A stretch of DNA of 64,000 bases from Coenobita brevimanus (lineage: Eukaryota > Arthropoda > Malacostraca > Decapoda > Coenobitidae): the NCBI GenBank assembly GCA_032717465.1, contig CM064666.1, positions 17,826,336 through 17,890,335 on the forward strand, written 5' to 3'. Positions 14,429-22,100 of the stretch are shown here, piece after piece; position 1 is the first letter of the stretch, and every line of letters begins with the position of its first letter. The notes beneath the pieces are model-generated. The model made no database searches and was not told the origin of the DNA. It saw only the letters and a program-made list of their open reading frames with translations. The position numbers and the translations under genes are program-made.

Positions 14429-17400
14429 AAAAGAAATTTCATACTACATTGAATTACTGAACTGTGCTTGACCCAGTCCTCACCTACTCTACCCTATCTA
14501 TACCTACCCTAACCTACCTTTTCCTACTCTGACCTACCCTACCCTTCCATATCTTTCCTTGCCCTACCCAATTTTTTCATTCTCTCTCTAGCCAAATCTA
14601 AACAAACCTAACTGAACCTAACCAACTCAACCCTTCCCTTTCCTCTCAAACTTAATTCATCCTAAACTAACAAAGCCTTCGATTCCCTTTTATCTCTGCC
14701 CTAATCTAAATTTTGTACCACACTAACCAAACATATTTAGCATGACCCTACCTTACTGTTACCTTCCCTTCCCTCTCAAACCTACCCTAACCTACCTGCC
14801 TTAACCAGCTCTACCCTACCTTATCCTATCCTCTCTTCTTAAATCTACCCTACCCAACCCTCCCCTACCATGCTCTCCCCTTCTCTTCCCACCTTAAACA
14901 ACCCTACTATACTCAACCTTACATAACCTACCTACCTTAACCAACTCTACCCAACTTTCCCCTCCGTTACCCTTGCCTTCTCATTCTACCTCAAACTACT
15001 ATAATCTACCCTACCCTACTCTACCTTATCCAAGCTACCTCACCTACACCAACTCTAATCCAGCCCAATCTTGCCATGCCTAACCTGTCTCAGTGTAAGG
15101 GTAGTAGTTCCAGGCCTTCTCAGTGAGGTAGATGAAGCGAGGGATGTACGAGCGAATCCACGGGGGCAGCTTCCTGTGGGTCAGACAATACATTGCAAAG
15201 TGAAAGGCGACCAATATCTCAAAATTTATAAAGAATACAGTTCCTTAAAACAGCCACTAAATACCGTACATCATCATCAACATCACCATCATTATCCTGA
15301 CCTCTTCTCCTGACTAAAGATGGGTCTGGGTCCATAAACAATGTACAAAAAGAGGTAAAACAATTAGCAGCACGTCCAGTGAAATTCACAAATACAAGTA
15401 CACAGGCATATTTCATCAAACACAAGTTACATAAAGACTAGGGAATAAACCAGAAAATATGCCACTTTCACATATTCAGTCACAGAGGTTTTGCTAAAGC
15501 TGAATTAAATCACCATGAATAAGCCATACAAAAAATACAGCAAAAGGTCATACAAAAAATACAGAAAAGGCCTTACTAAAAATACAACAAAAGGCCAAAC
15601 TAAAAATACAGAAAAAGATGACAGGACACTGGTGTGGTGGAAAAAACAAAATTTCCTGTCAACAAAAGACTACTGTACACTCAGCTTGTTTTCATGATAA
15701 CACTGGGTCAGCTCCACAACTTAAGAACTAAGTCACTGCTGCATGAAATCTGGTGACACTTGGTTATCATGTAGGAAAAAGCCTCCTTGGTTGCTAATCA
15801 AATACATCTGGCTATCAACTGAGCTAAAAGGAGTTAGTAATCTTGGTCAGATTAGTACAAATGCCCTAATACGGATGGAAATACTTGATATATAACACAA
15901 GTTATGCTTCCATGGAAGGGACGCTGCCCTCAACTAAGCAAAATACAGCAATCTGATAGCAGCCAGAATTCAAAACTGCCATCATATCAAAAGATTTAAC
16001 AGAATTCTGTCTACAGATACTGAGTGATATATAGATACCGGTACCGTAAGCAGGCACAGATGAATATCAAAACAAACATAACTACATTTATCTATATATC
16101 ATCCAATCCTTTAGTGCCCTCATCAGGACCATACGGGCCTGGGGAGAGGGAAATTAATCCCAACCTCACATAAGCAATAAAGTCTAACCGTTCCTCAGAT
16201 GTAAGCCCTTAAGATAAACATCTGGCTTAAGTGCCTAGGCCCACCAGATTACCAGGCATCCACCTGGTACTATGGTTATCACACAACACAGTAAGGTAAA
16301 TAGTTTCACAGTGGTTCATGGACACCATCACCTACAGTACCACACATATATACATCGAGATATTAGTATACTATAAACCATGGATATATTCTAACTTACT
16401 GTATAACAGGTTTTTCCATATAACTGGTTCTGTAAACTGGAGGAAAAACAACAAATCACCTTTAAAGGTAACAATGGATTTCTTATTTTTTCACATATCT
16501 AGACTTAATAGCAAAAATTAACGTAAAAAAAAAAAAAAAAAAGTTGCTCACAATGAAGAATGTTTACATGCAGTGTAGACTAAAGAGAACAGGTACAAGT
16601 ACGGATTTGGGAGGGGGATGGGAAGCATACCCCTCCCCCTATTTTTGGCAGACCAATGATTACTCATAAAACAATATCATTTATTATATCGTTTATAAAG
16701 GTTCCAACATGCTTGAATGCATCGGCCTTGGTCACCCAATGGCGCCTCTCCACGCTCCTCAATCTCTGGCAGCCTCCCTGATCAGTCTCCTATCCCTGAG
16801 GTCACAATATACAGTATGACCTCGTCCCAGGTCTTTTTTAGCTTGCCTCTCGCAACCCTACCTCCGACATCCACACTTCTCACTTTCCGCACCCAACTGT
16901 CATCCTCCATTCTCTACACATGCCCGAACCATCTCAAACTGCCCCTCCTCATCAGAACACTGATATATTCCCATCCCATCCTTCCTCTCAACTCTTTAAT
17001 AAAAACTCTAGCAGCTCCCCCGCCCCCAGGCCTTGCATTCAAGGACGCACTACACAACCATCTAATCATTGTCATTTCTGTACATTTGAGCCTACGAATA
17101 TCCTCTTCCTTTCCTAGGTCCCACTGCTATCCAGCATCACACTCCCAAAACATGTTGCATACAAAGATTCCTTAGCAAAAATCCACGTATGTGTAGTAAA
17201 TATCTTACTGCACACGTGCTTGCCAATAATATTTTACTCTCACGATAAAAACAAGTAAAAAAGTGAATTCTGATTTGATTGTTTAAAAGGACTGTGGTAA
17301 TTCTATGGACTCATGCCCCCTCCTTTTCCAAAATGCTGTCCCTAGCACTGAAGTCTGAGGAAGGAAACAACAAATCCTGATAAATGTACCGTACTCTCTT

Positions 17401-19093
17401 CACCATAAAATATCCCAATCCTTGTGCTATTAGTAGCTTTTTTTTTTCTTTCTTTCTTTCTTTTTTTCTTTTTTTTTTTTTTTTGCTACAAAGTGTACAG
17501 TAAAAGTAAAATTGCCTACTAATGTTCCACTGTTGCGTATGAAGTGGATCTGCTGGTTTTCTCCAATATACAGACTCACCTTACTCACCCTTGGCCTAAA
17601 TATTCCATCTCTTTAACGACAATGCTGAGTTGTAATAACAGAATAATACTTGAATATAATGCTGGTCAAGAAGATGTGCTATGGAAAGGATGAAAGAGAG
17701 TGGTAACTTCTTTTTCTGCCACTGAACTACAAGATATAAGCTGAAAATCTGGGCTAAGTTAGTGTAGGAAAACTATAATTGCAATGAAAAAACCGAGGTA
17801 TTTTGGAACACATCACCAGAAAATGATGATGGCTTATTGTGGGCTACAGAGAGACAAAGTGATTAATGTAAGGAAGCCAACTGCCAAAACACAACATAAC
17901 AAACATATTATCCCTGTAAACAACAAGTGTGTGGATGATGGGCACCTCAACCTCACGCACTTATATATAAAAAGGAAATAAAGTACTGTACTGTATAGGA
18001 AGACAGTCAGTGAAATATGAGGAAGGAAACAGGTATAACAAACCCAGACAAATGTATCCTCTTCTCTGTAAACTGTCCCTGTCCGTGTGCTGGGTCTGTG
18101 TGTGCGGTATTCTGCATCACCTCCACACCCTCACCATCGTCACTCTGCTCATTGCTGTGCCGTGCTATCATGTACAGCTGGCCGATGTGGTACTGTGGAT
18201 ATATGGTAGCAAAATGTTACAAGGCATTCACTGCACTAAAATCACATCAAATGACTCCATGCTTCCTCTTAAGGAATCCCCATTTTGAGGTAAGCCATGG
18301 TAAAGCTGATATTTTCTATGATGTGGAAGCTAAATGTAGTGGCAACACCAGCTAACTGCTTCCCAAAACTTAATGGAAAAGTGTTGGAAAAATGAAATTT
18401 GAGATGTATAATGTGTGAGTGTGTGTATGTATGTATTACGAGTTGCAACAATGTGATTCTCTGACTTTGGAGTGTAGCTCCTTGCACTTGTATGAGGGCC
18501 TGCTGCTTAAGACTGATAACTGTGTGGATATTTACCAAACTTGCAGCCACATTTCACTCTTATGATATAATCTCCCACAGTTAATGGTAGCCAACTATCT
18601 ACCACACTCAGACATAACTATAAAAACTGTAATACCACACTGTAAAAGTGTAGTAATTTTATCTTTAATTTCATTCTGAAAGGTTCTGTAGCTACAACAC
18701 ATACTTTGTACAGTACACTGTTGTTGTGGCCCCAAGCTCATCTGAAATGTGAACCTAGTGGTCTGAAGGCTGAAGCTGTCCTCCCACAGTTCAGCATTCT
18801 CCTTTCAGGGAATAAGGAGGGAGTTAAGGGATTTATGCATCACTAGGCAGAGGATCTGCCTGGTTATACCAGTGCCACCATCTGATAGCATCCCTCTCCA
18901 CCATCTAATGTGTGTATTGCCTACAGTTTTATTTAACTTCAAGAAATAAATTCATATGGTGGCAGCAAAGCTGAGATAAAAACACAATCAAATTACTGAA
19001 AGGGGTTAAGCCCTACTCTCCTGAGGCATGCATCCTTGATAAGATAACATTACATCACATCAAACTCTGACCTATATCTACAATTGTCCCGTC

Positions 19094-19135
<42 letters not shown>

Positions 19136-22100
19136 ATTCCATATACCAGGGCATTCATAATACTAACCTTTACCCCCAAACCAAAGGCACAGCAGTGTGG
19201 CACTGATCATCATCTAATCCTGTGTTGCCCCAAGAGAAGCGTAGTAGCCCTGGGCTAGGCAAGTTGGTCCTGACATTTAAGATGAGAGTGACCAGCCTAA
19301 CTCATCCCTGAGTGGCATTAGGCTACGTGAGCAATAAACCTCAACCACCCCCAGGATATAAACCTACACAGGCTCAATCCGGCTAGAGCGCCTTAATTAC
19401 CCGTTAACCCACCAGGTGCCATAGTTTGGTTATATGGTTACCACCCAGCATAGTACATGGTTTCCTAGTGTACAGGAAATCAATTGGCTTGTCGCTCAAT
19501 GAGGAGTCACCCGCAGACAGAAGGGGAAAGAAAGCCAGAAGAGGATGGTAGGAAAGAGGGAAGGAAGAGAGGAAAGGACAGTCACCCAAGAGCATCACTA
19601 CATCAAGTGGGTGGACGGTGAGTGCCCCCACCTGATAATGGTAATTATCATCTTTACAATCCAGTCATTCACAACCAGTTACCTCTTTTCCAAATACAAG
19701 GCACAGTATTTCAGAAACATCTGTGCAGTAAAACAATCATGCAGATACAGTTTCAGAAAAATACAATGGTGATTAAAACAGTGGTGACATTTGTGAATGC
19801 CTCATGGCAAAAGCCCAGAATTCAGACACCAAGGTATTATTTTTGTTACCAGGGAGAGAGTGCTGCGAGTGAAGCAATGTTTACTCCACATTCAGCTGAG
19901 AAATGAGTGGCCCGATATCACCTGGCCCGACCACGATGGTTTTCAGAGGCTAAAAACGTTTCTACAATGTGAGACAGAGAAGAGATTCTTTCAGCAGGTA
20001 GTAAATGCATTCAGTAAAATTTGTTTTTAGCTATATATTTACTCATGAGACCAAAGAAACTCCCTGGCAGGGAATGTACCAAGGGCTTCAATTGACATGC
20101 TCAATTATGAAATCAAGTTAAAAAAGATTTCCTGTTGTAACACTATGTATTCTTGCATGAATTCTAACAATTAAATATCAGATATTATGCTCATAATATT
20201 ACATGAACCTTTTTTCAATGTTTAGGGGGTGAAATCAGCAAGTGCAATCGTCCCATTTCTGGGTTTTATCATTCGATCAACAGCCAAGCATTTAACAATA
20301 CTGCTCACTAACACGGCAAATTGGGAGCAGAGAAATGAGCATTGCACATGTGATAAATGCTACAGCACCTCACTATATGCACATCCAGAGAAAATATGAG
20401 AGTACATATTTTGTCTCAATTATTCTTCTGTTATTGTTTAACTACCTCACTGAAAATGTTGAAAATTTACACCATGATGAAATCATGATGACAGCCATAT
20501 GTACAAACGCTCACTCGCTCATCATGCACTCACAAAGAGCACTTTACTGGTTACCAGTAGTGTACTGTGTTTGCTTGAACAAACTCACAGTTCTCCACTG
20601 CACTAGACTACCACTCATAAACATCAGAAAGCACCTTAATTCACTCAGTTCAATCTTTTAGCTAACTCTGTCTATCACTCAATCCTTTTTTGTTCCAACA
20701 CAAGCCTACCTGTGTGGTATTTAATGAGTAATACACCAAAACCACAACGAATGTAAACCTTTACTGGTCCCACCCAATTGGCATACCTTAACCTACTAGT
20801 CCACCAGCGATCATTTGATTACAGTATATGGTTACCTCCCAGTATAGTACAGTAAATGGTTTCCCAGGTTAAGGAAAACCATTTGGCTTGTCACTCAATT
20901 TAGTCACCAGATGACAGCACTACAATAACTGAGTGGATGGTGGCTGCCCCCACCTACTATCAAATAAAATGGGAAACATCCTAAATCTGGCCATAATAAT
21001 TACTGGTGTACCATGATTGTTTCACTACTTATTTGTTATAGGTAAATACCAGTACCAGACGGTATATCATCCCTCCATACACCACTTCATTCCAGCTTGT
21101 TCTGTTGCTATCACAGATCTCACCCTCCAGGATGCTCAAGCATGTATGATTCAAAATGCATGAATCCAGGGTTGGGCCAGGGGGCAAGGCATTGGCAAAG
21201 AATCTATATGTGATGGTGCTGTGTTCCCTGGGTGAAGTAGGTGCGGTGTCCACCCAGGAGTCAAACTTTCGCATATCTCCCAGCACCTTGCCAAGGGGAG
21301 AGATTTATAGAAAAATGGTAAATCATACTAAAACTCTCTCAATGGCAATAAGTGTTACAAGTATGGTGCTGTACAAGCTACTCTAAGCAATTATGAATAG
21401 AACCGGAAATACAGTAAGCAGGCAAAATACTGCATTAAGGTGAATGTAGGGAAGAGTAAAGTTATGATCTCCAAGAGAAATGAAGTCAGTGAATGCACAG
21501 TGAGACTGGATCATGAGGAAGTGGAAAACGTGAGAGTACTTCAGTAGCTACTAGGGTTGTACCAGTATGATGAGTAAAGATGGAAGTCTGGAGGATGAAG
21601 TGCTTGAAAGGGTACAGCACGGAAAGGGGTTGCTGGTTCTTTGAATGCAGTGATAAGATATAGGAAAGTGAGAATGGAAGTAAAAAAGTTGCTGCATTAG
21701 TATCGTGATAGGTCACTAACTCTAATGTATGAAAATAAAGCTTGGACCTTGATGGAAGGACACAAGTCAAGAGTGTGAACAGTGGATATAAGTTGTCAGA
21801 GAGGAGCATCTGGAGTTGCATGGAGAGACACACTAACAAATGGGGAAGTGAAGGAGTGTTGTGAATGTGATTGAAAAAATCGGGAGAAATACACTAAGGT
21901 GCTCTGGCCATGTGGCAAGGATGGAGAACGAAAGACTAACGAGGAGAGTGTACGTGAGTGAGGTGGAGGGGGGAGAGAGAGAGGGGGAGGCCAAGGATGA
22001 GGTGGAGAGGTATATAAGAAGGGGGGGTGAGCTGGGGGGAGGGCAGCAAAATGGCAGGGGACAGGGTGACCTGGAGGTGATCTGTTTGTGGCCACCCCTT

